Below, piece after piece: positions 9,671 through 20,275 of a stretch of 64,000 nucleotides of DNA. Numbering within the stretch: the first letter of the stretch is position 1; each line of letters begins with the position of its first letter. A program made the position numbers and the translations under genes. Where the stretch lies: NCBI RefSeq assembly GCF_006715305.1, contig NZ_VFMY01000001.1, positions 1,302,001 through 1,366,000 of the forward strand, in the 5' to 3' direction. This DNA is from Arthrobacter sp. SLBN-100. Its GTDB lineage: Bacteria; Actinomycetota; Actinomycetes; Actinomycetales; Micrococcaceae. The notes under the pieces are model-generated. The model had not been told where the DNA came from. It made no database searches and saw only the letters and a program-made list of their open reading frames with translations.

Positions 9671-10780
9671 GTGACCCAGTCAACGTCAACGAACACGTCC
9701 GCAGCCAAGCGAGGTACCGTCCTCGTTACAGGAGGTGCCGGTTTCATAGGGTGCGCCATATCGCCTGCACTGGTTGCTGCCTTCGAGCGGGTCGTCGCCG
9801 TGGACAATCTGCACCCGCAGATCCATGCCGGCCAGACCCGGCCGGAGGAACTCGACCCCGCCGTGGAACTGGTCGTGGCAGACATCACCGAGGCAAAAAC
9901 CTGGGACGCTGTACTCCCTGCTGTTGCACCCGACGTCGTCATCCACCTCGCGGCGGAGACCGGGACCGGCCAGTCTCTGGAGGAGTCAACGCGCCACGCT
10001 TTGGTCAACGTCGTCGGCACCACCCAACTTCTGGACGGCCTCAACCGCAGCGGAAAGCTGCCGCGACGCATCGTTCTGACCAGCAGCAGGGCAGTGTACG
10101 GCGAAGGTGCTTGGCGCACGGACGCTGGCGGCGAGCTGTTCTACCCCGGCCAGCGTTCTAATGAAATACTTTCGCGGGGCCAGTGGGACTTTCCTGATGC
10201 CCAACCCGTCGCCATGTCGGCAGGTGCTGTTGCTCCGGCGCCCGTCAGCGTCTACGGGTCGACGAAGCTCGCCCAGGAGAACATCCTGGTATCCTGGGCC
10301 AAATCGTACGGGGTGGAAGCCGCTGTTCTGAGGCTTCAGAATGTTTACGGGCCAGGCCAATCCCTCATTAACCCGTACACGGGGATCATGTCCTTGTTCT
10401 GCCGGATGGCAAAGGCGGGCAAATCAATCCCCCTGTATGAGGATGGTGAAGTACGCCGGGACTTCGTTTTGATCGATGACGTTGCGGCAGCGGTTGTCGC
10501 GGCAGCGGTTGCTGAAAAGGCACACGATGGAGCCCTTGATATAGGGTCCGGTGAATTCCAAACCATCCGCACAGCGGCTGAAATCATCAGCCGGCACTAC
10601 GGCGCCCCCGAACCCCATGTCACGGGGCAGTTCCGCCAGGGCGATGTCCGGCATGCCTGGGCCGACGTGGAACCGGCAAAAGCTGCGCTCCCCTGGGCGC
10701 CCCGCTACGATCTGGAAGCCGGCATCACACGCCTTGCCGAATGGATCGACAGCCGTCTTCCTGCCGAGGCCACCCTTTAG
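9671..10780 (+). CDS. NAD-dependent nucleotide-sugar epimerase/dehydratase
   Basis: Extended SDR of 369 residues from GTG 9671; the frame is open further upstream but that part overlaps the GT2 gene. It has the Rossmann motif [33 protein letters not shown], the catalytic YGSTK and RLQNVYGPGQSL. The long insert between VYGEG and YGSTK, and the ETGTGQS stretch, resemble dTDP-L-rhamnose 4-epimerase-like or UDP-sugar epimerases. Substrate is not certain. Given the rml genes nearby, a dTDP-6-deoxy-sugar is a reasonable guess. A strong terminator lies 16 bases past the stop. Confidence 0.8.
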   Translation: MTQSTSTNTSAAKRGTVLVTGGAGFIGCAISPALVAAFERVVAVDNLHPQIHAGQTRPEELDPAVELVVADITEAKTWDAVLPAVAPDVVIHLAAETGTGQSLEESTRHALVNVVGTTQLLDGLNRSGKLPRRIVLTSSRAVYGEGAWRTDAGGELFYPGQRSNEILSRGQWDFPDAQPVAMSAGAVAPAPVSVYGSTKLAQENILVSWAKSYGVEAAVLRLQNVYGPGQSLINPYTGIMSLFCRMAKAGKSIPLYEDGEVRRDFVLIDDVAAAVVAAAVAEKAHDGALDIGSGEFQTIRTAAEIISRHYGAPEPHVTGQFRQGDVRHAWADVEPAKAALPWAPRYDLEAGITRLAEWIDSRLPAEATL

Positions 10781-10796
10781 TCAGGCTCTATAAAAG

Positions 10797-10846
10797 CAGC
10801 GGGAGCGGTGTGCGTCAAAGACGCACACCGCTCCCGCTGTTTTTTC
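10797..10846. terminator. Very strong bidirectional terminator
   Basis: A perfect 20-bp stem (10797-10816 with 10820-10839), loop AAA, followed by TTTTTT on the plus strand. On the minus strand the hairpin is followed by CTTTTATA. It separates the epimerase gene from the convergent acyltransferase gene. Confidence 0.95.
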
Positions 10847-10884
10847 GCGCCCCAGGACCTCATCCAAGCCCGGGCACGGAATAG

Positions 10885-12153
10885 CTATCCTGTGCCCGCC
10901 GGCGCCTCCGCTGCTTTCTTCTGCCCCTCTGCGGAGTCTGACTGCTCACCGCTGGCGTCCTCAGTTTCGAGGGCCGCCGGTACAGCAGGCTGCTTACCAG
11001 GGGCGGCTATGGAAACGCGTGCAGCCTTTCGTCGGCGGACTGCACGCATGACCGGCCGTTCAACCAGGACCCAGCTCGCGATGGCGAGTACGAGCGTGCC
11101 AGCCGCTGATGTGAGGATGTAGACGAGCATGCCCCGGTTATGGACCCCGTAGAGCGCCAACAGCTGTTGCATTGGCCAGGCGTAGATGTAGAAGCCGTAA
11201 GACACATCATGGACGCGGATCAACCGGGGCGAAGGCAGGACGGAAGAGACCCACAGCAGGCCGTAAGCGATGAGTGGTGCGGCAAGCTGGCCACCCCAGG
11301 TGGGGACGGCGGCAATGCAAACGGCAGTCCCGATGATCGACCCGACACCGGTGGACCAGTGCAACCCGACCCACTTGGACAAAGCCTGAACGACTGCACC
11401 TCCGAGGAAGAATGGAAGCAGCTTCGCGAGCAAAGAGAAGTTGGTGTCCTGAAGCAGCGGCATGGTTACCGGCAGGTTGGCATAGAGAAGGACGCTTGCA
11501 ATAAAGGCCAGCACCAGTGGCAGCGGTGAACGCCGGACCCACGCCACTCCCCCAACAGCCGCAATAATCAGGTAACAGAGGAATTCATAATAAAGGCTCC
11601 ACAGCGACCCGTTCCAAGAGCCCGCAAAGGGAACGGTCGCAGGAGTGAAGGCAACATCGTAGTTCCTCATTTCTAGGAACAGGTTTGAGAAGACGAACCG
11701 GAGCGGAGTGGTCTCAGTGGTCCAGTAACCAGCGAGAGTACCGTTCTGGTGCAAGAAGCCAAGCGGAGCAAAAACAGCGATCGTCACTGCCAGGCATGCT
11801 AGAAATGCCGGATAGATCCGGGCAACACGATGAACCAGATACTCTCCCAGGCCGTTCGTAAATCGGCTCCCGGTGATCAGGAAACCACTCAGGGCGAAGA
11901 AGCCTGCAACGGCCCAACCGCCGAGGTTTTCGCCACGAACGTGCGGACCCTCACCTGCCCCGGCAAGGTAAAAACTGTGGGCAAAGAGCACCAGCGCGGC
12001 AAGACCCAAACGGATCATGTTCATGCTGTTGTTGCGCGGGTCCAGCACCCTGCCGAAACGGAGCGCTGGTTCCGGACGATCGGCGCCTCCCAGACCGGCG
12101 GCGCGTGATCCATGCCTCTCGGCCAGGTTCGAACGGCTCCCGGCTCTACTCAC
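10885..12153 (-). CDS. Membrane acyltransferase (OafA/YrhL type, acyltransferase 3 family)
   Basis: A 422-residue integral membrane protein with about ten hydrophobic helices. The N-terminal region has the family core: NMIRLGLAALVLFAHSF with the conserved His, then GWAVAGFFALSGFLITGSR and the basic VHRVARIYPAFL. Members O-acylate (often O-acetylate) surface sugars. The start is GTG 12153, which shares its G with the TAG stop of the upstream DUF2304 gene (TAGTG), so translation is probably coupled. The Ala/Lys-rich C-terminal tail (about 30 residues) is cytoplasmic and probably disordered. It likely decorates the glycan made by this locus. Confidence 0.87.
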   Translation of the reverse strand: MSRAGSRSNLAERHGSRAAGLGGADRPEPALRFGRVLDPRNNSMNMIRLGLAALVLFAHSFYLAGAGEGPHVRGENLGGWAVAGFFALSGFLITGSRFTNGLGEYLVHRVARIYPAFLACLAVTIAVFAPLGFLHQNGTLAGYWTTETTPLRFVFSNLFLEMRNYDVAFTPATVPFAGSWNGSLWSLYYEFLCYLIIAAVGGVAWVRRSPLPLVLAFIASVLLYANLPVTMPLLQDTNFSLLAKLLPFFLGGAVVQALSKWVGLHWSTGVGSIIGTAVCIAAVPTWGGQLAAPLIAYGLLWVSSVLPSPRLIRVHDVSYGFYIYAWPMQQLLALYGVHNRGMLVYILTSAAGTLVLAIASWVLVERPVMRAVRRRKAARVSIAAPGKQPAVPAALETEDASGEQSDSAEGQKKAAEAPAGTG

Positions 12154-12500
12154 TAGACGAGCTCGTTCGGCTTTGGCGCCTCATCGATTGCGATGCGACG
12201 CGAAAGCTTGGTCAGAGCATTTTCGGCGTGTCGGAAACGCTGGTACGTCGTGGCCATAAAGACAAACAGGGAAACGACTGCGCCGTATAGAACGAGGTCT
12301 GTGCCACGTCCGATGCCCAGGAATTGCGCCACCCGGGTCAGCGCTTCGGGGAAGAATACCGACAGCGCGGCGACGACCGCAAAGATCATCAGCAGCATGC
12401 GTCGAACGGCGAGATGCCTGGCGTTGGATCCACCACGCATCAGGGCGAGCGAAACCACCATGACGGCAACGACGAGAACAAGTTGAACAATGATTAACAA
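12153..12500 (-). CDS. DUF2304 family small membrane protein
   Basis: A 115-residue protein with three hydrophobic segments (IIVQLVLVVAVMVVSLALM; MLLMIFAVVAALSVFF; DLVLYGAVVSLFVFMATT) and a charged C-terminal tail. This matches the DUF2304 family. These proteins almost always sit beside a dolichol-phosphate-mannose-synthase-like GT2, as here (next gene upstream), and may anchor or help it. The start is TTG 12500, with AAGGTG about 7 bases upstream. Its stop is fused to the GTG start of the acyltransferase gene. Confidence 0.8.
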   Translation of the reverse strand: MLIIVQLVLVVAVMVVSLALMRGGSNARHLAVRRMLLMIFAVVAALSVFFPEALTRVAQFLGIGRGTDLVLYGAVVSLFVFMATTYQRFRHAENALTKLSRRIAIDEAPKPNELV

Positions 12501-12532
12501 ACTGGCACCTTGAGCTTGAGTGTGAAGAGGGT

Positions 12533-13198
12533 CTACTTAAAGAACAACTCGGCCACGATGTTGACGGAGTTCAACAGCGATTGTCCCTTGGCCTTGGAAT
12601 AGTCGGTGTAGATAATTTCCACGGGGTGCTCCGCGTATTTCGGCTGGAGTTTTGCCAACTGATTGACCAACTCGGAGGCGTGGGCCATTCGGTTCTGGGT
12701 CAGGTGGATGTTGGACGCCACATAGGGGTTGAATGCGCGGAGCCCATTATGGGCGTCAGTCAGGTCCAGGCCGGTTGCCAACCTCGATTGGATCGCCGCC
12801 GTCTTGAGGACAAGCCGCTTCGCCGGTGAAAGTTTCGTGCGGTCGTCAAGGAAGCGGGAACCGAGAATAATGTCGGCTTCGCCCGCCCGTACCCGGTCAA
12901 CCATTGCCTTGGCATCGTCGACCCTGTGCTGCCCGTCGGCGTCGAAAGTGACAACGCAGTCCAGATCCGGATCCTGGAGGGCAAACTCGATGCCCGTCTG
13001 CAGGGCAGCACCCTGCCCGAGGTTTATTGGATGCTGAACCACTACTGCACCCGCGGCCCGGGCCCTCTCCTGCGATCCGTCCGTGCTGCCGTCGTCAACG
13101 CAGACTACGTAGGGAAACTGCTTCCGCAGCCCCTCGACGACCGAGCCTACGACAGTAGCCTCGTTGTACATGGGAATTACGATCCAGGTGCGACTCAC
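12533..13198 (-). CDS. DPM1-like glycosyltransferase family 2
   Basis: GT-A enzyme of 221 residues, resembling polyprenyl-phosphate glycosyltransferases. It has VIPMYNEATVVGSVV, CVDDGSTDGS, HPINLGQGAALQTGI, FDADGQHRVDD (the DxD metal site) and ILGSRF. It lacks the C-terminal membrane domain, which may be supplied by the DUF2304 protein downstream. The likely job is to transfer a sugar to a polyprenyl phosphate or a lipid-linked acceptor. Start GTG 13198 places the first strand directly after the start; the open frame upstream to 13315 is not conserved-looking. Confidence 0.85.
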   Translation of the reverse strand: MSRTWIVIPMYNEATVVGSVVEGLRKQFPYVVCVDDGSTDGSQERARAAGAVVVQHPINLGQGAALQTGIEFALQDPDLDCVVTFDADGQHRVDDAKAMVDRVRAGEADIILGSRFLDDRTKLSPAKRLVLKTAAIQSRLATGLDLTDAHNGLRAFNPYVASNIHLTQNRMAHASELVNQLAKLQPKYAEHPVEIIYTDYSKAKGQSLLNSVNIVAELFFK

Positions 13199-13316
13199 GG
13201 GTTCAATTGTCGCATATGGCAAGACAGGGATTGGGCACGGGGCACCCTCCCGGCACAGACCGGGCAGAGGTTTCCGCTCCCCGCAAGGCCCGGGTACCGA
13301 AAACCATGCGTGCACG

Positions 13317-14723
13317 CTACCTCAGGTATTCAGCCATTCTACTGATGGAGCTTGCGGGCTTGAAGCCTGTCGCTTGGATTTTGGCCAAGTCCAAGACGCT
13401 GTTCAATGGTCTTGGTGCTGCAGCCTTTCCGCGAAAATACTCTTCAGTGGAAACTCCGGTGACGTCCTCACGGTGCGCTCCAGCGAGCTCATAGACATCC
13501 GCCGCAATGTCGGCCCAGGACTGCGGGGCTCCCTCATTGGTGAGGTTGTACGTTCCGTACGGCGCGCCTGTCCGCAGCAAGTGGCCGATCCCATCAGCAA
13601 TGTCCGTGGTGAAGCTGAGCCGGCCGATTTGGTCGTTGACCACCGAAGGCTTAATTCCGCGCGCGGCAAGAGAGGCCATGGTCCGGACAAAATTGTTACC
13701 CTCCCCAATGACCCAACTGGTTCGTACTATGTAATGCCGTGGAATTGCGCTGACAACGGCATCACCGGCCGCTTTCGTTTGCCCGTAGACGCCCAAGGGT
13801 GAGAACGCCTCTGCTTCGTCGTGGATGTCCTTTGTCCCGTCGAAGACATAGTCAGATGACACGTGGACCACGGTGAGATCATGCTCTACGGCTGCCCGCG
13901 CCAGATGCGCCGCCGCAGTGACATTGATAAGCCACGCATCTGCGCGCCCTTCCGGCGTTTCAGCCGCATCAACGGCTGTATAGGCAGCAGCGTTGATCAC
14001 AGCCCAATAATTCTTCCAGTTCCGCTGGGAATACGCCGCGGCATCGCTGATGTCAAACTCGCTGCGGGCGGCGAATTCGACGGAAGTGTCGCCGTCGTAC
14101 AGCTCACGAAGTGCCTTGCCCAGCTGACCATCGGCACCCACGACCAGGATCTTTTTCGGTGGCATGGGCTGTACGTTAGCCAACCTTGGGTGGGCCTTGT
14201 CCTTGTCCGAGAGTTCTGCCTGTTCAAGTGGAATGGGCCATCCGATGCCCGCGGTTTCATCCGCCAGGTTCAAAAATGTGTACTGGTCCTGGGCGTCCGC
14301 TGACCAGTGATCGTTGACCAGGTATGTGTAGGCAGTGTTGTCCTCCAGGGTCTGGAACGCGTTGCCCACACCGCGGGGAATATATATGGCGTGGCTGGGA
14401 TCCAATACCGCAGTGAAGACCGCACCGAAGGAAGGACCTTGGCGAAGGTCCACCCAAGCACCGAATATTCTCCCGGTCGCCACAGAAATGAACTTGTCCC
14501 AAGGCTCCGCATGGATACCTCGCGTGGTGCCCGTCTTTTCATTAAAGGAGATGTTGTTCTGCACCGGGCGGAAATCCGGGAGCCCAAGGGCAATCATTTT
14601 CTCGCGTTGCCAATTTTCCTTGAACCAGCCGCGGTTATCTCCATGGACCGGAAGATCGTAAAGAACGACGCCCGGGATCGGCGTTTCGTGGGCCACTAAC
14701 TTCTTGGAGAACTCGATCGACAT
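13317..14723 (-). CDS. rmlCD: Fused RmlC-RmlD: dTDP-4-dehydrorhamnose epimerase and reductase
   Basis: A 468-residue bifunctional enzyme for the last two steps to dTDP-L-rhamnose. Residues about 5-185 are the RmlC cupin: DNRGWFKENW, TRGIHAEPWDKF with the catalytic His, IPRGVGNAFQTLED, and AYTYLVNDHW with the catalytic Tyr. Residues about 193-468 are RmlD: ILVVGADGQLGKAL, INAAAYTAVDAAE, VSSDYVFDG, the catalytic YGQTK and YNLTNEG. Both active sites look intact. The gene starts 3 bases after the rmlB stop, so the two are one operon. Such fusions are known in Micrococcaceae and bifidobacteria, so this is not an assembly artefact. Confidence 0.95.
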   Translation of the reverse strand: MSIEFSKKLVAHETPIPGVVLYDLPVHGDNRGWFKENWQREKMIALGLPDFRPVQNNISFNEKTGTTRGIHAEPWDKFISVATGRIFGAWVDLRQGPSFGAVFTAVLDPSHAIYIPRGVGNAFQTLEDNTAYTYLVNDHWSADAQDQYTFLNLADETAGIGWPIPLEQAELSDKDKAHPRLANVQPMPPKKILVVGADGQLGKALRELYDGDTSVEFAARSEFDISDAAAYSQRNWKNYWAVINAAAYTAVDAAETPEGRADAWLINVTAAAHLARAAVEHDLTVVHVSSDYVFDGTKDIHDEAEAFSPLGVYGQTKAAGDAVVSAIPRHYIVRTSWVIGEGNNFVRTMASLAARGIKPSVVNDQIGRLSFTTDIADGIGHLLRTGAPYGTYNLTNEGAPQSWADIAADVYELAGAHREDVTGVSTEEYFRGKAAAPRPLNSVLDLAKIQATGFKPASSISRMAEYLR

Positions 14724-14726
14724 CTT

Positions 14727-15725
<999 letters not shown>

Positions 15726-15816
15726 TCACATAGCCTAACGTGCTGCGGGGAGCCGCCTCGGTGAGAGAATAACCAGTCAGAACTACCAAGTTTGCTGGTG
15801 CTGGTTAGGGCAGGCA

Positions 15817-16701
15817 ATGATAGAGCCTATGCGTGGAATCATTCTGGCCGGCGGCACGGGCTCGCGGCTGCACCCAATTACTCTTGGCTCTAGCAAGCAA
15901 CTCGTACCCGTCTACGACAAGCCGATGATTTACTACCCGCTCTCGACACTGATCCTGGCCGGAATCAGAGACATCCTCATTATCACCACCCCCCATGACG
16001 CTGAACAGTTCGAGCGATTGCTGGGCGATGGCTGGCAGTTCGGCGTCAACATCACCTATAAACAGCAGCCAAGTCCCGACGGCCTGGCTCAAGCGTTCAT
16101 TCTGGGTCAAGAGCACATAGGGAATGAACCGGTTGCGCTCGTACTGGGTGACAACATTTTCTATGGTCAAGGCATGGGGACCCAGTTGCGGCGGTTTAAG
16201 GACATCGAGGGGGGCGCCGTATTTGGCTATTGGGTAGCAGATCCCACGGCTTATGGCGTCGTCGAGTTCGACGAGCAGGGTACTGCGGTCTCCCTTGAGG
16301 AGAAGCCGCTGAAACCCCGGAGCCACTACGCTGTGCCCGGCCTCTACTTCTATGACAATGAGGTCATTGAGATCGCCAAGAACCTGGAGCCCTCTCCCCG
16401 TGGAGAGCTTGAGATAACAGACGTCAACCGGACGTATCTTGAGCGTGGTCAACTCAAAGTTGAAATTTTGCCCCGCGGGACGGCTTGGCTGGATACAGGG
16501 ACCTTCGATTCACTCAACGATGCGTCCAACTTCATTCGAACTGTCGAGCACCGGCAAGGTCTCAAGATAGGCGCCCCTGAAGAAATTGCCTGGCGACTGG
16601 GTTTCCTGAGCGACGACGAATTGCGAACGCGCGCGGAGCCCTTGCTCAAGAGCGGCTACGGCAGCTATCTGCTGGACCTACTCCGCAGCGCAAACAACTA
16701 A
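15817..16701 (+). CDS. rmlA: Glucose-1-phosphate thymidylyltransferase
   Basis: Makes dTDP-glucose from dTTP and glucose-1-phosphate, the entry step to dTDP-rhamnose. The 294-residue protein carries [16 protein letters not shown], the Q-L-V-P-V-Y-D-K-P sugar-phosphate site, [12 protein letters not shown] and [12 protein letters not shown]. Two close starts are possible: ATG 15817 with AGGG 6 bases upstream, or ATG 15829, which would give the usual [10 protein letters not shown]-terminus. I kept the first because of its ribosome binding site. With rmlB and rmlCD on the opposite strand, the complete pathway is present. Confidence 0.95.
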   Translation: MIEPMRGIILAGGTGSRLHPITLGSSKQLVPVYDKPMIYYPLSTLILAGIRDILIITTPHDAEQFERLLGDGWQFGVNITYKQQPSPDGLAQAFILGQEHIGNEPVALVLGDNIFYGQGMGTQLRRFKDIEGGAVFGYWVADPTAYGVVEFDEQGTAVSLEEKPLKPRSHYAVPGLYFYDNEVIEIAKNLEPSPRGELEITDVNRTYLERGQLKVEILPRGTAWLDTGTFDSLNDASNFIRTVEHRQGLKIGAPEEIAWRLGFLSDDELRTRAEPLLKSGYGSYLLDLLRSANN

Positions 16702-16719
16702 GAACAGGTAGATCCCCAC

Positions 16720-18693
16720 ATGTCCTGGTGGAACGCCCTGCCCGCATTTGCTGTCGCTTTCCTCATCACATTCGGCCCCGGCGGAGCACTCGCCTACTTC
16801 ATCGGCGCCCGGAGACTGACGCTGCTCTGCCTTGCGCCCCTGCTCAGCGTCGGCATCATAGGGGTGGCCGGTATCGCAGCCGGCGCTGTAGGTCTCGGGT
16901 GGGGCCTCACGCCGTTGCTGCTGACGACCGGAGGCGCCTGCACAGCAGCTTGGGCACTTCGGCGGTTCGTGTTCAAGGCCGGGTTTCCGGTCACCCAACC
17001 GGCGCCGTTCCTGGCCTGGGCCGGTGCTGCCACAGGCATTGCTGTCGGCGGAATCCTGATCGCACGGCGGCTTAAGCAAGTTATCGGCAGCCCTGAAAAC
17101 TTCGCGCAGCGCTTCGACAATGTGTTCCACCTGAACGCCATCCGCTACATCATAGAGACCGGCAACGCATCCTCACTGACCTTGGGCGGGATGGCTGGAG
17201 GAGAGGGAGGCGGCGCGATCTACCCCTCCGCGTGGCACTCCATCGCGGCCCTGGTTGCCCAACTCTCTGCTACGGACGTGGTTGTTGCTGAGAATGTCTT
17301 CAACATTACTATTGGCGCCGTTGTCTGGCCGGCCACGCTGATCCTGCTGGTGCACCGTATCGTCGGCCCACGACCCGTGGGGCTGGCACTCACAGGTGTT
17401 TTTGCCGCCGGCTTCACCGCATTCCCCATCTCGATCATGGACTTCGGCCCCCTGTACCCGAACATCTTGTCCTATGCCCTGCTGCCGGCGGCCCTGGCCA
17501 TGGTTATCGGAGTATGCCGAGTTGGGTTCGACCACACTGAAGACAGGATCATGCTGTGGATGGCCCTGATCGTGGCTGTCCCAGCGCTTGCCCTGTCGCA
17601 GACGAACGGCCTTTTGTCCCTTGCAGCGTTCTCGCTCCCTCTCGGCCTGTGGGTCGCGGGTCGCGCGTTACTCGTTCAGCGCGGCCAGCCGATCCGTTAC
17701 AGGCTGATCATCCTTGGAGCGACCCTGGTGGGGCTGCTTGTGTTTGCGCTGGTTTGGCGCGTGTTGCGCCCCTTGGTGGACTACGACGGATGGGCGCCGT
17801 TCACTAGCTTGACGGGTGCTGTGGGCGAAGTCATTTTAAATGCCCCTATAGGCCGGCCGGTCGCCTGGGCACTCTCCGTCCTCTCCCTCATCGGCCTTCG
17901 GCAGGTTCTCCGGAAGACCCAAGATTTCTGGATCGTCCTTTGCTGGCTTGTGCCAGTGATTCTTTACATAACAACGGCCTCCTCTCCCAAGGGCTTCTGG
18001 CGGATGCTGCTCACAGGCGGGTGGTATCAGGACAGTTACCGCCTTGCAGCCCTGCTTCCCATCTTTACCGTGGTCCTTGCAACCGTTGGCAGTTTATTCC
18101 TTTGGGACCTGATAAAGACCCCGGTGGCTAAGGTCGCCGCTCAGTGGCGCGCGCCGCTGAGCTACAGGTTCCGGGCAGCACCTGCCGCCGGGCTGGCTGC
18201 CCTCTTTATTCTGGCGGCAGTGGTAGCAACACAGACCGGAACCATGCGCGGAATTACGGAGGAGGCTTCACGGGCGTACGTTCTCGACTCCTCTTCGCCA
18301 ATTGTTGATTCCGACGAGCTGGCCGTGATCAAGCGCCTGGGCGAAAACGTTCCCGGGGACGCCACAATCGCTGTAAACCCTTGGAACGGGGGCTCCTTGG
18401 CGTACGCGCTGACGGGGCGAAAGGTCAGCACCTACCATATGTTTTCCGCCAACGACCCCGAACTGGCAGTGATCAACGAGGAACTCGGTGAGGCCCTTCC
18501 AGGTTCAACCGTTTGCTCCATCGCCAAAGCACGACATGTTGACTTCATCCTCGACTTTGGATCCACCTATCTCGCCAACGCGGAGGGGGCCCAGGAGTTT
18601 AGGGGCGTGGTGGATGTCAAGCCTTCACCATCAGTGCAGGTGGCTGACAGCCAAGGGGACGCCAAACTACTGAAAGTCGTCTCCTGCGGTTAA
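16720..18693 (+). CDS. Large polytopic membrane protein, DUF6541-like
   Basis: A 657-residue protein starting 18 bases after rmlA, probably in the same operon. It has roughly 12-14 hydrophobic segments from the N-terminus to about residue 515, then a soluble C-terminal domain of about 140 residues. That domain (VIKRLGENVPGDATIAVNPWNGGSLAYALTG region) probably lies outside the membrane. The layout resembles GT-C type membrane glycosyltransferases and the actinobacterial DUF6541 family found in polysaccharide loci. No catalytic motif can be claimed. A role in extracytoplasmic sugar transfer or polymer handling is an inference. Confidence 0.7.
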   Translation: MSWWNALPAFAVAFLITFGPGGALAYFIGARRLTLLCLAPLLSVGIIGVAGIAAGAVGLGWGLTPLLLTTGGACTAAWALRRFVFKAGFPVTQPAPFLAWAGAATGIAVGGILIARRLKQVIGSPENFAQRFDNVFHLNAIRYIIETGNASSLTLGGMAGGEGGGAIYPSAWHSIAALVAQLSATDVVVAENVFNITIGAVVWPATLILLVHRIVGPRPVGLALTGVFAAGFTAFPISIMDFGPLYPNILSYALLPAALAMVIGVCRVGFDHTEDRIMLWMALIVAVPALALSQTNGLLSLAAFSLPLGLWVAGRALLVQRGQPIRYRLIILGATLVGLLVFALVWRVLRPLVDYDGWAPFTSLTGAVGEVILNAPIGRPVAWALSVLSLIGLRQVLRKTQDFWIVLCWLVPVILYITTASSPKGFWRMLLTGGWYQDSYRLAALLPIFTVVLATVGSLFLWDLIKTPVAKVAAQWRAPLSYRFRAAPAAGLAALFILAAVVATQTGTMRGITEEASRAYVLDSSSPIVDSDELAVIKRLGENVPGDATIAVNPWNGGSLAYALTGRKVSTYHMFSANDPELAVINEELGEALPGSTVCSIAKARHVDFILDFGSTYLANAEGAQEFRGVVDVKPSPSVQVADSQGDAKLLKVVSCG

Positions 18694-19147
18694 GCAGCGA
18701 GAGCCACTTGGAGCAATGACACAAAGGCCGGAGCGGAGATCCGGATCGAATCCATGAGGACCGGCGGACCCTGGCATCGAACTACGTTAACCAGCGACGC
18801 GCGATATCTCCGAAAGGTTCCCCGGTTGCAGGAGTTGAAACCGTGCTGTGCACCCGCACTCTACGGAAAAGTTGGCTTCGCGACTGCCATCAACTCGAAG
18901 TTATTCATCATCCGACGCCGATTCCTCAGGATTTCAGTCGGTCGCGTTTCTTAGCCCCACCCCGCCCATCGCTATCGATGACAAAGCCCCCCGCCGACCA
19001 CTTTTAAAACTTTTGCGCCGCGAAGAGCCTGGCGCAAGGCGAATTTTGCCACAATCAGCACCGATCACGTTTAGTGGCCGACGCGAAGCTTGGCTTACGA
19101 GCCGCGCCAACTGGGCCGGAACGACCAGGAAATGTTAACCTTGGCCG
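18694..19147. other. 454-base region without a recognisable gene
   Basis: Between the DUF6541-like gene and the pyruvyl-transferase-like gene. Open frames here are short and have no recognisable similarity. I see no tRNA and no good terminator hairpin. It must contain the promoter of the gene starting at 19148. Confidence 0.6.
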
Positions 19148-20275
19148 ATGGCTGAGAACCTGTATCTCATTGCCTCTGGTGGTAACCCAAACTATGGCGA
19201 TGAGCTGATCGTGGCTGCATGGCTGAGGTTTTTGGCCCGCGTCCGGCCTGACGCAACCGTCTGGTTGGACTGCCCGCAACCGGTTACAGCAAGCGCCCTT
19301 TTTTCCCGAATTCATGCTGGCTTTCGCGCTACGAATACGTTATGGCGTGCGTGTGCAGAGGCTCCCGATCAGTCGGCCCAAGGAGTGTGGGAGCATGTCG
19401 GCAATGTTGTTGCCCGCGGCGGCTCACATGTATACGACATCGGGCTGATGGAGTTGGGCCAAGCGGACTCAATGCATCTTCTTGGCGGCGGATATGTCAA
19501 TGGTGTCTGGCCGGACCATGTTGGACTCGTTGCGGGTATGAAAGCCGCCCGCAAACTGAGCGGCTGCAGGCTCCTAGGTTCTGGGCTCGGTCTCTGGCCG
19601 CTGCCTCGGAACGCCGAACAGTTAGCGAATTCCTTCGCGGACTTTTCTGCAGTCAGCGTCCGCGATGACGCCAGTGCGAAGTTCCTGGGCCTTGCAACGG
19701 GACTGGATGATGCTTTCCTGGGCCTGCTCCGTGAGCTGCGCCGGAGTGCACACTTGCCGCAGTCGCGGGCCCAGGATGTGATGTTGTGCATCCAGAGCGA
19801 CATGACCGATGAACGGACGTTCTCCCGTCTCAGAGACAAACTGCGAGTTGTAGTCGAAAATTCCTTGGCAAGCGGTCTCTCCGTGGGCTACGTGGAGGCC
19901 ATTCCGGGATCAGACCGTATAATGTTCGATGCCCTTGAAGGCCTTATTCCGGAGGAGAACTTCGCCTCGTTCACCCAGATCTGGAGGCTGGGACTCCCCG
20001 TCCGTCCTGGTCAGCATTGGTACACGTCACGGTTTCACCCGCACCTCGTCGCAGCCGCTGCTGGAGCCAGCGGCGTTGCAATCGGCATCCTTGATGACTA
20101 TTACGACGTCAAGCACCGTTCGCTTCTTGATCTTGGAACCGGATGGGTTTATGCATCAGCTGAGGACCAAGCTGATCTGCCGCTCCCCACAAAAGCGCCG
20201 AGTTTCGAGAATCGATCCTTGCGCTTGGCGAACCAGAAGAGGCGCGAAGCTCTCGCCCTGTACCCAGTTCCGTAG
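19148..20275 (+). CDS. Polysaccharide pyruvyl transferase family protein
   Basis: A 375-residue soluble protein of the CsaB/polysaccharide pyruvyl transferase type. Typical features are the early GGNPNYGDELI stretch, the central HLLGGGYVNGVWPDH, LLGSGLGLWPLP, VSVRDDASAKFLG, and the late SRFHPHLVAAAAGASGVAIG with its conserved Arg/His. Members move pyruvate from phosphoenolpyruvate onto wall or exopolysaccharide sugars as ketals, adding negative charge. The gene stands alone, flanked on both sides by over 400 non-coding bases. Acceptor sugar unknown. Confidence 0.8.
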   Translation: MAENLYLIASGGNPNYGDELIVAAWLRFLARVRPDATVWLDCPQPVTASALFSRIHAGFRATNTLWRACAEAPDQSAQGVWEHVGNVVARGGSHVYDIGLMELGQADSMHLLGGGYVNGVWPDHVGLVAGMKAARKLSGCRLLGSGLGLWPLPRNAEQLANSFADFSAVSVRDDASAKFLGLATGLDDAFLGLLRELRRSAHLPQSRAQDVMLCIQSDMTDERTFSRLRDKLRVVVENSLASGLSVGYVEAIPGSDRIMFDALEGLIPEENFASFTQIWRLGLPVRPGQHWYTSRFHPHLVAAAAGASGVAIGILDDYYDVKHRSLLDLGTGWVYASAEDQADLPLPTKAPSFENRSLRLANQKRREALALYPVP

